From positions 1-14,964 of the forward strand of contig DOTL01000016.1 in assembly GCA_003521145.1 (NCBI GenBank): 14,964 bases of DNA. Direction: 5' to 3'. The position numbers and the translations under genes were made by a program. Under the pieces are notes generated by a model, which saw only the letters and a list, made by a program, of their open reading frames with translations, did no database searches and was not told where the DNA came from. Shown piece by piece: positions 7,497 to 14,646 of this stretch (position 1 is the stretch's first letter; each line of letters starts with the position of its first letter). This DNA comes from Streptococcus sp. GTDB taxonomy: Bacteria; Bacillota; Bacilli; Lactobacillales; Streptococcaceae.

Positions 7497-7510
7497 GAGG
7501 AGGCCTCCTC
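7497..7510. repeat. Perfect GC-rich 14-bp palindrome before the LytTR gene
   Basis: GAGGAGGCCTCCTC is a perfect inverted repeat ending 24 bases before the LytTR start codon. It is strikingly GC-rich for this AT-rich region. In RNA its left half looks like a ribosome site that would be masked by the right half, although the likely working site is AAAGGA further on. Confidence 0.5.
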
Positions 7511-7534
7511 AATTACCAATAAGAAAGGATAGTT

Positions 7535-7973
7535 ATGAAACTAAAAGTTCAGATTGACTCAGCATTTCAAGAAGAAATGTTGCAGATTCAGGCACCTAGT
7601 CGGACGCCAAAGATTCAACAAGTTGTCGAGTTTGTCGAATCTTTGGATAACAACCACCGACTCAAAGGAAAAAAAAGATGGCGAAACTTATCTTATCGAA
7701 CCTAATGCTATTTCCAGAATTTACATCGAAAATCGTCAAGTTCTAGCTGAAACTATTCAAGGAGAGTACCACTTAGGCTTACGCCTCTATCAAGTTTTAG
7801 AAAAACTGCCATCTTACTTTATCAAAATCTCACAGTCAGAAATTATCAATTTTAAAGAAATCGAACGCTTCAACATTACCCCTAACGGCCTCGTTGAAAT
7901 TCACCTTAAAAACAAGGAAACCACTTACTCATCACGCCGTTACCTCAAAGCAATAAAGGAGAAATTACAATGA
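7535..7973 (+). pseudogene. LytTR-family DNA-binding regulator, single frameshift
   Basis: This is a response-regulator-like protein made of a short N-terminal part and a LytTR DNA-binding domain, without a receiver domain. The ATG at 7535-7537 follows AAAGGAT. Seen: MKLKVQIDSAFQEEM in the first frame, then the frame is lost at an A8 run (7669-7676). With seven A residues the frame continues to DGETYLIEPNAISRIY and the LytTR core FIKISQSEIINFKEIERF, then SRRYLKAIKEKLQ. The repaired product would be 145 residues, normal for this family. As written, translation stops after about 53 codons. The stop overlaps the start of the membrane partner by 4 bases, so they are translationally coupled. The pair resembles the HdrR/HdrM and BrsR/BrsM systems of S. 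mutans, where the membrane protein restrains the regulator. The frameshift could be real decay, slippage at the A run or a sequencing error. Confidence 0.85.
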
Positions 7974-8427
7974 AAAAGCAACTTTTTAAATCAGGCACAA
8001 AGGGCATCCTTATTGGACTTGTGCCGTATCCAAGATTATGTCTCTTATCTGGGCGCCAAGCTACATGCCTCTTAATCCTCACTCAGCCATTGGACAATGG
8101 ACGATATCACATCAGGTTCACGGATTTATAGTATTGACCTACTGCCTCATCACTTGGTTTGCTATCGGTATTCTTTTTGAAGTCGCTAGTTATATCTTCC
8201 GTAAGGCTGAGTGGAGTTTGCTTCGTGCAACCCTCACTCACTACGCCTTGACCTGTCTAGGTTTCATCCCACTAGCTATCCTCAGCGGATGGTTCCCTCT
8301 ACGTTTGACTTTCTACTTAGAGCTAGTCATTGAATTCAGCCTTATCCATCTCCTCGTTTGGGCTTTCTCTTATTGGAAAATGAAAAAGGATATTGAACAA
8401 CTCAACCAAGAATTGAAACACCTATAA
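7970..8427 (+). pseudogene. DUF3021-like membrane partner of LytTR, frameshifted
   Basis: This looks like the membrane partner commonly encoded with stand-alone LytTR regulators. The start ATG (7970-7972) overlaps the regulator's stop and opens MKKQLFKSGTKGILIGLV. The frame is then lost around 8023-8028, and the family-like reading continues in another frame from about 8026 (IMSLIWAPSYMPLNPHSAIG onward). The total length is one base short of a 153-codon gene, so one base was probably deleted. The restored protein has four membrane helices: the first around the frameshift, then about GFIVLTYCLITWFAIGILFE, HYALTCLGFIPLAILSGW and LVIEFSLIHLLVWAFSYW. A charged, helical C-terminus follows (KMKKDIEQLNQELKHL). 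An internal ATG at 8038 could start a 129-residue form lacking most of the first helix. By family analogy it would hold the regulator inactive at the membrane. Confidence 0.75.
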
Positions 8428-8432
8428 AAGAC

Positions 8433-8460
8433 AAGAAGCCTGTCAATTGACAAGCTTCTT
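8433..8460. terminator. Bidirectional terminator between the LytTR pair and mutS
   Basis: AAGAAGC (8433-8439) pairs with GCTTCTT (8454-8460), extended inwards by TGTCAA and TTGACA with one mismatch. The stem lies directly between two converging genes. A T-rich tail follows on the plus strand and a weaker one on the minus strand, so it can stop both transcripts. Confidence 0.85.
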
Positions 8461-11019
8461 TTATAGTTTCTGTTTTAAATCTGCTACAGCCATCATGACC
8501 TGCATCGGTGTCATGTTGTAAATGTCCAAATCACGCAACTCTTGAAGAACTGGATTTTCAGTAAAATCATCAAAAAGAGAGATTTGCTCGTTGACATGCG
8601 TTTCAGTGGCAGATTTCTCTTGAGGCGATACCTTTTCCTGAGGTTGGATGGTAACTGTCTCGCCCTCTAGTTGTGTCAAGATGGTATCAGCACGTTCCAG
8701 TAAATCTACTGGTAAACCTGCAATCTTAGCTACATGAATACCATAAGATTTATCGGCTGGGCCATCGACAATCTTGTGAAGGAAAGTCACCTCACCATCC
8801 TTTTCAAGTGTCGCCACATGAACGTTGACAAGGTGTGTCAAAGTATTTGACAGAGCTGTCAACTCATGATAATGGGTAGCAAACATGGTTTTAGCCCCCA
8901 CCTTGTCATGAATAAACTCAATAATAGACTGGGCCAGAGCCATACCGTCATAGGTGGCTGTCCCACGTCCCAACTCATCAAAAATAATCAAGGAATTAGG
9001 TGTCCCCCGCTTAATAGCCTGATTAGCCTCCATCATCTCAACCATGAAGGTCGACTGGCCTGAAATCAGGTCATCTGCAGCACCAATACGTGTATAGATG
9101 GCGTCAAAAACTGGCAAATCAATACTATCTGCTGGCACGTAAGAGCCCATCTGAGCCATAACGACTGACAAGGCTAACTGACGCATATAGGTGGATTTAC
9201 CACTCATATTCGGTCCTGTGATGAGCTGAATATTGGTCTGACTGTCAAAGGTAATGGTGTTTGGAATGTATTCTTGAACGCCCATAACCTTCTCAACCAC
9301 TGCATGACGGCCTTGATCAATAACAATACGATGCTCATCATTGAACACAGGACGAACATAATGATTAGTCTCTGCTGTAACAGCCAAACTCTGAAGCACA
9401 TCGACTGTCGCAATAGCCTTAGCCAAAGATTGCAAACGGTCAATATAGCGTTCCACCTGCTCACGGACACGCATGAAAATATCATATTCCAGCGTTGATG
9501 ATTTTTCACGCGCCTCAAGCATCTCACCTTCAATTTTAGCCAACTCAGCAGTTCCAAAGCGCTCTGAATTTTTCAGAGTTGCCTTACGGAAGAAATGGTC
9601 AGGAACCAAGCTAAGGTTAGAGTTGGTCACATGGAAGTAATAACCATCTTTACGGTTATAATCAATCTTTAGTGTTGTAATACCAGACGCTTCACATTCT
9701 TTAGCTTCGATATCTGCGATCCATGAGGTCCCCTCACTCATCACCTTGCGATACTTGTCCAAGGTCTCATCAAAACCAGCACGGATAATGCCACCTTCTG
9801 TAATGGTTGCAGGAGCGTCTGGATCAATAGCCGACCGAATCAAACTCTCTAATTCTGGCAGAGCATCTAACTCTTGTAAAAGACGTGATAAGGCCTCATC
9901 ATTAAAAGACTCCAAAATCGACTTAATCACCGGTACTTGAGCCAAAGTATGACCTAGCTGAATCAAATCTTTTGGATTAGCCTTGCCAAAGGAAACACGA
10001 CTGGCTAGGCGCTCAATATCGTAAACACCTTTTAGACTCTCAGTCAAGTCACTACGCTCAAAGAAATTGTCCAGGAAAACTTGGATAATATTCTGACGCT
10101 CGGTGATAATGGCTTGATTCACTAAAGGACGATCAATCCAAGTTCGCAAGAGACGCATTCCCATAGCTGTCCTGGTTTCATCAAAGAGCCAGAAAAGAGA
10201 TCCGTGTTTCTTGCCCGTTCTAGCATTTTCCAGTAAATCCAAACTTGACTTGGTCGCATAGGACATCTGCAAGTAATCTTTAATCTCATAGTGCTGAGCC
10301 TTTTGTAAATGACTGAGCTCTCGCATCTGAGTACGATGAACATACTGGAGAAGTTTACCCGCCACACTGCTTTCCAAATCTGTCAAACTAGTGTCAATCA
10401 AGTGGACATCATCATAAACCTCTGTTTCCTTGGAGAGAAGCAGGTTGAGTTGCTTCACCAAAACTTGTTCATCAGCTTCAGGTAAATCATACCCAACGAC
10501 TACTTCACGTGCCTTAAGATTCTGAATTTCACTGCAAACTGAACTAAAATCATCCAACTCTGTCGCAAAAAATTCACCCGTCGATACATCCATATAGGCC
10601 AGGCCGAATCGACTTCCAACCTTGTCAATGGCCACCAAGAAATTGTTAGCACTATCAGGTTTAGAGCTGTCAACCACTGTACCTGGTGTGATAACCTGAA
10701 CAACCTCACGCTTTACCACACCGACAGCCTGCTTAGGATCCTCCATCTGCTCAGCAATGGCTACCTTGTAGCCCATCTCAACCAAAACATCAATGTATGC
10801 TTGAGCTGAATGATAAGGTACACCTGCCATAGGAATGGGATTATCTGCATTCTTATTACGGCTAGTTAGGCTAATTTCCAAAATCTGGGCAGCCTTAACA
10901 GCATCATCGTAAAATAATTCGTAAAAATCCCCCATCCGAAACAGCAAAAAAGCATCTGGATAATTTTCCTTGATATCCAAATACTGCTGCATTCCTGGAG
11001 ATATTTTTTCCTTAGCCAT
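8461..11019 (-). CDS. mutS: DNA mismatch repair protein MutS (HexA)
   Basis: MutS scans DNA for mismatches and then acts as an ATP-driven sliding clamp that recruits MutL. Seen: 852 residues, normal length. The mismatch-reading loop FRMGDFYELF has Phe32 and Glu34 (FYE). The connector, lever and clamp domains follow. The ATPase has Walker A GPNMSGKST (602-610), Walker B LIIFDELGRGTATYDG with Asp681 and Glu682, and FATHYHELT. Near the C-terminus QISLFDDF is a QxxLF-type beta-clamp binding motif. The ATG overlaps the end of the preceding gene by 8 bases and has GAGGAG 7 bases upstream, so it is the last gene of the argR operon. In many Firmicutes mutL directly follows mutS; here a plus-strand LytTR pair separates them. 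The gene is intact. Confidence 0.98.
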   Translation of the reverse strand: MAKEKISPGMQQYLDIKENYPDAFLLFRMGDFYELFYDDAVKAAQILEISLTSRNKNADNPIPMAGVPYHSAQAYIDVLVEMGYKVAIAEQMEDPKQAVGVVKREVVQVITPGTVVDSSKPDSANNFLVAIDKVGSRFGLAYMDVSTGEFFATELDDFSSVCSEIQNLKAREVVVGYDLPEADEQVLVKQLNLLLSKETEVYDDVHLIDTSLTDLESSVAGKLLQYVHRTQMRELSHLQKAQHYEIKDYLQMSYATKSSLDLLENARTGKKHGSLFWLFDETRTAMGMRLLRTWIDRPLVNQAIITERQNIIQVFLDNFFERSDLTESLKGVYDIERLASRVSFGKANPKDLIQLGHTLAQVPVIKSILESFNDEALSRLLQELDALPELESLIRSAIDPDAPATITEGGIIRAGFDETLDKYRKVMSEGTSWIADIEAKECEASGITTLKIDYNRKDGYYFHVTNSNLSLVPDHFFRKATLKNSERFGTAELAKIEGEMLEAREKSSTLEYDIFMRVREQVERYIDRLQSLAKAIATVDVLQSLAVTAETNHYVRPVFNDEHRIVIDQGRHAVVEKVMGVQEYIPNTITFDSQTNIQLITGPNMSGKSTYMRQLALSVVMAQMGSYVPADSIDLPVFDAIYTRIGAADDLISGQSTFMVEMMEANQAIKRGTPNSLIIFDELGRGTATYDGMALAQSIIEFIHDKVGAKTMFATHYHELTALSNTLTHLVNVHVATLEKDGEVTFLHKIVDGPADKSYGIHVAKIAGLPVDLLERADTILTQLEGETVTIQPQEKVSPQEKSATETHVNEQISLFDDFTENPVLQELRDLDIYNMTPMQVMMAVADLKQKL

Positions 11020-11371
11020 GTCTTAACTCCTCGTTAATCTTTTCTTCGATAGACTTGGTCACATATTGAATCAAGTCACTGGCATCCTGCATCTTTTGAC
11101 GGTAATCCTGAACAATGGGCAAATTTTCCAACTCATTCTGAATCAAATCTGCCTGCTCACCTGCCTCCTCATAGGCACGTTGTTTCTCAATTTTTTGAAA
11201 AAGCACCGCTTCTTGTTGATAGGCCTTCATCTGTCCAGCCAGAGAACTAATCTGAGGGATCTGTCCAATAGCTTTCTCAGCCTCTTGAAAAGCAAGAACC
11301 GCCTCATGGTATTTGAGGAGGTCGATTAACTCTTCTTTGGCTTTTTGGAAATCCTGATGGGGAGTCTTCAT
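11012..11371 (-). CDS. YlbF/YmcA-family (Com_YlbF) helical protein
   Basis: This is a 119-residue, fully helical, charged protein with the pattern of the YlbF/YmcA family: AKEELIDLLKYHEAVLAFQE near the N-terminus and repeated Glu/Gln/Lys-rich amphipathic helices afterwards. In Bacillus the family members YlbF, YmcA and YaaT form a complex that affects RNA processing, competence and sporulation; the role of this streptococcal paralogue is not established. No membrane or catalytic motif is visible. The ATG shares one base with the argR stop (TGATG), and the gene overlaps mutS by 8 bases. Its own ribosome site is weak, so it probably depends on translational coupling to argR. The family call comes from pattern recognition only. 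Confidence 0.75.
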   Translation of the reverse strand: MKTPHQDFQKAKEELIDLLKYHEAVLAFQEAEKAIGQIPQISSLAGQMKAYQQEAVLFQKIEKQRAYEEAGEQADLIQNELENLPIVQDYRQKMQDASDLIQYVTKSIEEKINEELRHG

Positions 11372-11796
11372 CAGTGAAACTCACTTTCCAATCTTTCAGC
11401 AACCACTGCATCCTTACAGATTACCAATAGGGTATCTGCGCCAGCAACGGTTCCTAAAATTTCAGGATTACCGTCACTATCAATCAGGTTAGCCAAAACA
11501 TCTGCTTCACCCAATTCTGTATGGAGAACCAGCATAAATTGGGCACGGGAAACTGATTTAACATAGTCCTTAACCGTAGGATCCAAACTTGAAAGCACAT
11601 GCTCAGACAAACTATAGTAAAGTTTACCTTCCTCATCACGAAGCTTCAACAGGCCAATCTCACGCAAATCACGTGACAAGGTAGCCTGTGTAACCGTGAT
11701 ACCTTCCGCCTCTAGGCGTTGCTTAATTTCCTCTTGTGTCCCAATCTTATCTCTTGAAATCATCTGTTTGATAACAGCTTGACGATCTCTCTTCAT
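11371..11796 (-). CDS. argR: ArgR-family arginine regulator
   Basis: ArgR/AhrC proteins are hexameric DNA-binding regulators of arginine synthesis and catabolism. Seen: 141 residues from the ATG at 11794-11796, chosen because GAGGAAAG lies just upstream; a longer reading frame to 11829 has no ribosome site. The winged-helix domain has VTQATLSRDLREIG (35-48). The C-terminal oligomerisation domain has GTVAGADTLLVIC (115-127). Where classical ArgR has two adjacent Asp residues for arginine binding, this protein has Ala120-Asp121, so ligand response may differ or depend on a partner ArgR paralogue; streptococci usually carry several. It is the first gene of the operon with the YlbF-like gene and mutS, and is divergent from argS. 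Possible autoregulation is suggested by a dyad over its -35 region. Confidence 0.93.
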   Translation of the reverse strand: MKRDRQAVIKQMISRDKIGTQEEIKQRLEAEGITVTQATLSRDLREIGLLKLRDEEGKLYYSLSEHVLSSLDPTVKDYVKSVSRAQFMLVLHTELGEADVLANLIDSDGNPEILGTVAGADTLLVICKDAVVAERLESEFH

Positions 11797-11829
11797 TATC
11801 TTTCCTCTTTTTATATATATTCCTTGCAT

Positions 11830-11865
11830 ATTATAACAGAATTTTTGTATTTTTTCATGAAATAC
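11830..11865 (-). promoter_or_regulatory. argR operon promoter with overlapping dyad operator
   Basis: Minus strand: ATGAAA (11853-11858), 17-base spacer, TATAAT (11830-11835) with an extended -10 TG. The dyad GTATTT (11847-11852) and AAATAC (11860-11865), with TTTCATGAAA nested inside, covers the -35. It is the size and composition of an ARG-box-like site, which would fit autoregulation by ArgR. The assignment to ArgR is inference. Confidence 0.65.
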
Positions 11866-11910
11866 TTCCTAATAGATACTTTCTTGTCCCTACCCTATTA
11901 ACTAAAATAA

Positions 11911-11919
11911 TGGTAAAAT
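11911..11919 (+). promoter_or_regulatory. Extended -10 promoter of argS
   Basis: TGGTAAAAT is an extended -10 element 34 bases upstream of the argS ATG; no good -35 is visible. The leader is too short for a T-box riboswitch, which many Firmicute synthetase genes use, so argS is not T-box controlled here. Confidence 0.55.
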
Positions 11920-11953
11920 AGGTATGAATGACAAGATTTGAAATGGAGTACCT

Positions 11954-13645
11954 ATGAATACTAAAGAACTCATTGCAGCAGAAATTGCTAAAGTTGTTCC
12001 TGAGTTGGAACAAGAAAACATTCAAAATCTGCTTGAAACCCCTAAAAATGCTGACATGGGAGACCTCGCCTTTCCTGCCTTCTCATTGGCAAAAGTCTTG
12101 CGCAAGGCTCCTCAAATGATTGCAGCAGACATCGCTGAAAAAATTGATGCCTCAAACTTTGAAAAAGTTGAAGCTGTTGGTCCTTATATTAACATCTTCC
12201 TCGATAAATCAAAAATTTCAGCAGACGTTCTTGGACAAGTCATCGCTCAAGGTAGCCACTACGCTGACCAAAACATCGGTAACGGACGTAATATTGCCTT
12301 TGATATGTCTAGTCCTAACATCGCCAAACCTTTCTCTATCGGTCACTTGCGTTCAACGGTTATCGCTGATGCTCTTGCCAACATCGTAGCTAAACAAGGT
12401 TACAAACCAGTCCGCATCAATCACTTGGGCGACTGGGGTAAACAATTTGGTATGCTTATTGTTGCCTATAAGAAATGGGGTAGCGAGGAAGCTGTCAAAG
12501 CCAATCCTATCAATGAACTCCTTCAACTTTATGTGCGTATCAATGCTGAAGCTGAAGAAGACCCATCTGTAGACGAAGAAGCTCGTGAATGGTTCCGTAA
12601 ATTGGAAGCTGGTGACGAGGAAGCAACTGCCCTCTGGCAATGGTTCCGTGACGAAAGCTTAGTAGAATTCAACCGTCTCTATGATGAACTTGGTGTTTCA
12701 TTTGATAGCTACAACGGTGAAGCCTTCTACAATGATAAGATGGACGAAGTCGTTGACATCTTGACAGAAAAAGGACTTCTCCAAGAATCTCAAGGTGCCC
12801 AAGTGGTTAACCTTGAAAAATACGGTATCGAACACCCAGCCCTCATCAAAAAATCAGATGGTGCAACACTCTACATCACACGTGACTTGGCTGCTGCCCT
12901 CTACCGTAAACGTACTTACGACTTTGCCAAAGCCATCTATGTGGTTGGTAATGAACAATCTGCCCACTTCAAACAGTTGAAAGCTGTTCTTAAAGAAATG
13001 GGTTACGACTGGTCTGACGACATGACTCACGTTGCCTTTGGTCTAGTAACTAAGAACGGTAAGAAATTGTCAACTCGTAAGGGTAACGTTATCTTACTTG
13101 AGCCAACTATCGCTGAAGCTGTTAACCGTGCTCAAGCTCAAATCGAAGCTAAGAATCCAAACTTGCCTAACAAGGAAGCTGTTGCCCACGCTGTTGGTGT
13201 CGGAGCTATCAAGTTCTACGACCTTAAAACAGACCGCATGAATGGTTATGACTTCGACCTTGATGCCATGGTATCCTTCGAGGGGGAAACTGGACCTTAC
13301 GTACAGTATGCATACGCTCGTATCCAATCTATCTTGCGCAAGGCTGACTTCACGCCACCTGCAGATGCCACATACAGCCTAAACGACGTTGAAAGCTGGG
13401 AAATCATCAAACTCATCCAAGACTTCCCACGTATCATCAACCGTGCATCAGATAACTTTGAACCATCTATCGTTGCTAAATTTGCTATCAGCTTGGCCCA
13501 AGCCTTCAACAAATACTATGCGCACACACGTATCTTGGACGAAAGCCCAGAACGTGACAGCCGTTTGGCTCTTTGCTACGCAACAGCAACAGTCCTCAAA
13601 GAAGCCCTTCGCCTTCTCGGTGTTGAAGCTCCAGACGAGATGTAA
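11954..13645 (+). CDS. argS: Arginyl-tRNA synthetase
   Basis: ArgRS charges tRNA-Arg with arginine in the cytoplasm. Seen: 563 residues, class I synthetase. The N-terminal Add-1 domain (about 1-85) recognises the tRNA D-loop. The HIGH-type motif is SIGH (128-131) within NIAKPFSIGHLRST. The KMSKS-type motif is KKLSTRKG (370-377). The C-terminal DALR anticodon-binding domain starts at about residue 440 and includes GPYVQYAYARIQSIL before it. The ATG has GGAG 7 bases upstream. It is divergent from argR across a 157-base gap and is followed by its own terminator. Codon use is that of a highly expressed gene, with uniform preferred codons. The gene is intact. Confidence 0.98.
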   Translation: MNTKELIAAEIAKVVPELEQENIQNLLETPKNADMGDLAFPAFSLAKVLRKAPQMIAADIAEKIDASNFEKVEAVGPYINIFLDKSKISADVLGQVIAQGSHYADQNIGNGRNIAFDMSSPNIAKPFSIGHLRSTVIADALANIVAKQGYKPVRINHLGDWGKQFGMLIVAYKKWGSEEAVKANPINELLQLYVRINAEAEEDPSVDEEAREWFRKLEAGDEEATALWQWFRDESLVEFNRLYDELGVSFDSYNGEAFYNDKMDEVVDILTEKGLLQESQGAQVVNLEKYGIEHPALIKKSDGATLYITRDLAAALYRKRTYDFAKAIYVVGNEQSAHFKQLKAVLKEMGYDWSDDMTHVAFGLVTKNGKKLSTRKGNVILLEPTIAEAVNRAQAQIEAKNPNLPNKEAVAHAVGVGAIKFYDLKTDRMNGYDFDLDAMVSFEGETGPYVQYAYARIQSILRKADFTPPADATYSLNDVESWEIIKLIQDFPRIINRASDNFEPSIVAKFAISLAQAFNKYYAHTRILDESPERDSRLALCYATATVLKEALRLLGVEAPDEM

Positions 13646-13654
13646 GCCATATTT

Positions 13655-13679
13655 AAAACGCCTAAGGGCGTTTTTTTTT
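13655..13679 (+). terminator. argS terminator
   Basis: AAAACGCC (13655-13662), loop TAAG, GGCGTTTT (13667-13674), continuing into a T9 run that ends at 13679. A classical intrinsic terminator 9 bases after the argS stop. Confidence 0.95.
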
Positions 13680-13684
13680 AGTGA

Positions 13685-13721
13685 CCAAAAAAAGAACCCA
13701 ACACATGGTGTTGAGCTCTTT
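13685..13721 (-). terminator. Minus-strand terminator facing argS
   Basis: A 14-base hairpin has arms at 13691-13704 and 13708-13721, a three-base loop, and two positions that can pair only as G-U wobbles. It is followed on the minus strand by T7 (13685-13693 region). It would stop leftward transcription from the bacteriocin side before it reaches argS. Confidence 0.75.
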
Positions 13722-13778
13722 TGGAGATTATGAAAAAGAAAAGTTCGTTGTTCTACAAAAAGTGTAAGCCAACGAGAC

Positions 13779-13799
13779 TTACTGAACAAGGTTCAGTAA
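13779..13799. repeat. Perfect 9-bp inverted repeat
   Basis: TTACTGAAC (13779-13787), loop AAG, GTTCAGTAA (13791-13799). It has no T run on either side, so it is not a typical terminator. It could be an RNA structure or a remnant of a small mobile repeat. Confidence 0.55.
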
Positions 13800-13856
13800 A
13801 AGTTATTTAGGAGACTTAGAGTATAACCTCCCTACCTTAAAGAAACCTTAAATCGC

Positions 13857-13881
13857 AGAAAAAAATCCCCAAAGGGATTTT
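13857..13881 (-). terminator. Minus-strand intrinsic terminator
   Basis: AAAATCCC (13862-13869), loop CAAA, GGGATTTT (13874-13881), followed on the minus strand by a T7 run. It could end a leftward transcript from the remnant region or catch read-through from the bacteriocin operon. Confidence 0.85.
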
Positions 13882-14050
13882 CATAGCAGTCCAAAGACCA
13901 CTGAAAAGATACTATTGTACAGGCTTCCCAACCTCTTCTTCCTAATCCTCCAAGGTGACCGCTTGTCCAATAGAATCTTTATATAACTATAACACCTTGT
14001 TTTGGAAGGGTTTTCAAGCATTTTCTTAAAATATCCTAATAAAGCCTCAA

Positions 14051-14086
14051 AAAAGAAGAAAAAAGCCTAGATTTCTAGACTTTCTT
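14051..14086 (-). terminator. Likely terminator of the bacteriocin operon
   Basis: On the minus strand GAAAGTCTAG, loop AAAT, then CTAGGCTTTTTTC form a stem with one G-U pair, with two T runs after it. It lies about 185 bases downstream of the second bacteriocin gene, the first strong stop signal for that operon. Confidence 0.75.
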
Positions 14087-14270
14087 CGGGGAGATTTGTT
14101 ATGAAAAAATTATGTTTACCTCTAGCTTACAAAAGCTAGCTGCTTTATTAGGATGGTTCTAATATATCTTCATAAACTTAAAAGTAGCTTAAAAATAGCG
14201 TTTCTGAATTAAATCCGTAAGCAATAAAATGTGAAATTATAATACCACTCTCACAGAGTGATTCTGTCAC

Positions 14271-14427
14271 CTATCGCCCACGTCTAGCTAAATCTGTTCC
14301 AAACTTATATCCTGAACTAAATGATGCTACTGCTAGACTTCCTAAACCAATAGAAACCATAATTGGTGCAACACCTCCTTGAATTTCCTGCAATTCTTTT
14401 TTTTGTCAACTCATATTTTTGAGACAT
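14271..14427 (-). pseudogene. Second double-glycine bacteriocin peptide, frameshifted
   Basis: A small class II bacteriocin precursor. The ATG (14425-14427) has AGGAGAAAA upstream, inside the end of the preceding gene, which it overlaps by 17 bases. The leader begins MSQKYELTKK and, after one frame correction, continues ELQEIQGG, a double-glycine cleavage site. The mature part would be 33 residues, starting VAPIMVSIGLGSL and ending DLARRGR. The frame is broken by a run of eight A residues (14397-14404 on the opposite strand); seven would restore a 51-residue precursor. As written, translation gives 36 unrelated residues. The mature N-terminus resembles that of the first peptide (LAPIVI against VAPIMV), suggesting a two-peptide bacteriocin. 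It may be a true lesion, slippage-corrected, or a sequencing error. Confidence 0.75.
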
Positions 14428-14620
14428 CTTTTTCTCCTAGCATTTTCAAAATTAATATAATCAAGATTAAAAGCAACGATATATTTGGGACATCGATGGA
14501 TAACATCCATGATGGAACTTTAATATAACCCAAATCGCTCATCATTCGTGCAATATTATAGAGCAGGCTTATTAAAAGAATAATTAACTCTGGTAGATAT
14601 TTTACAAGCTCTTTAAACAT
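14411..14620 (-). CDS. Putative bacteriocin immunity protein, two helices
   Basis: The product is 69 residues with two strong membrane helices (about 8-28 and 44-61) and a charged C-terminus LGEKDVSKI. I do not recognise a named family. Its place between two double-glycine peptide genes, and its size and topology, are those of class II bacteriocin immunity proteins, which sit in the membrane of the producer and protect it. The ATG at 14618-14620 has GGAGG about 6 bases upstream. It starts 26 bases after the first peptide gene and overlaps the second by 17 bases, so all three form one operon. The immunity role is inference from context; a membrane accessory peptide is the main alternative. Confidence 0.6.
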   Translation of the reverse strand: MFKELVKYLPELIILLISLLYNIARMMSDLGYIKVPSWMLSIDVPNISLLLILIILILKMLGEKDVSKI

Positions 14621-14646
14621 TGTCAGCCTCCAATAATTCTCTAATG

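Larger units (their letters stand above)
13722..14270. other. Hairpin-rich intergenic region without a supportable gene
   Basis: No coding region here convinces me. It holds a perfect 9-bp hairpin (13779-13799), two minus-strand terminators (13857-13881 and about 14051-14086), and a perfect 7-bp hairpin CTAGCTT/AAGCTAG (14122-14139). Two tiny frames exist. One on the plus strand at 13730-13810 has 26 codons with a GGAG upstream. One on the minus strand at 13881-14021 has 46 codons and ends at a terminator, but lacks a good ribosome site. The minus-strand stretch 13913-13970 also reads DSIGQAVTLED, a stop, then EEEVGKPVQ, which looks like a gene remnant that I cannot identify. The region is best seen as a decayed spacer between argS and the bacteriocin operon. 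Confidence 0.6.

Noticed and set aside
10919..10940. cin-box-like TACGAATT on the minus strand
   Set aside because: It lies inside mutS coding sequence, has one mismatch, and has no gene start downstream.
11920..11953. Possible T-box leader of argS
   Set aside because: Only about 34 bases separate the -10 from the start codon, far too short for a T-box.
13730..13810. 26-codon plus-strand frame MKKKSSLFYKKCKPTRLTEQ with GGAG upstream
   Set aside because: It is very short, overlaps a perfect hairpin, has no hydrophobic signal or pheromone pattern, and has no promoter that I could place.
13881..14021. 46-codon minus-strand frame ending at a terminator
   Set aside because: No good ribosome site, a composition unlike a normal protein, and it overlaps another remnant-like reading (DSIGQAVTLED) in a different frame.
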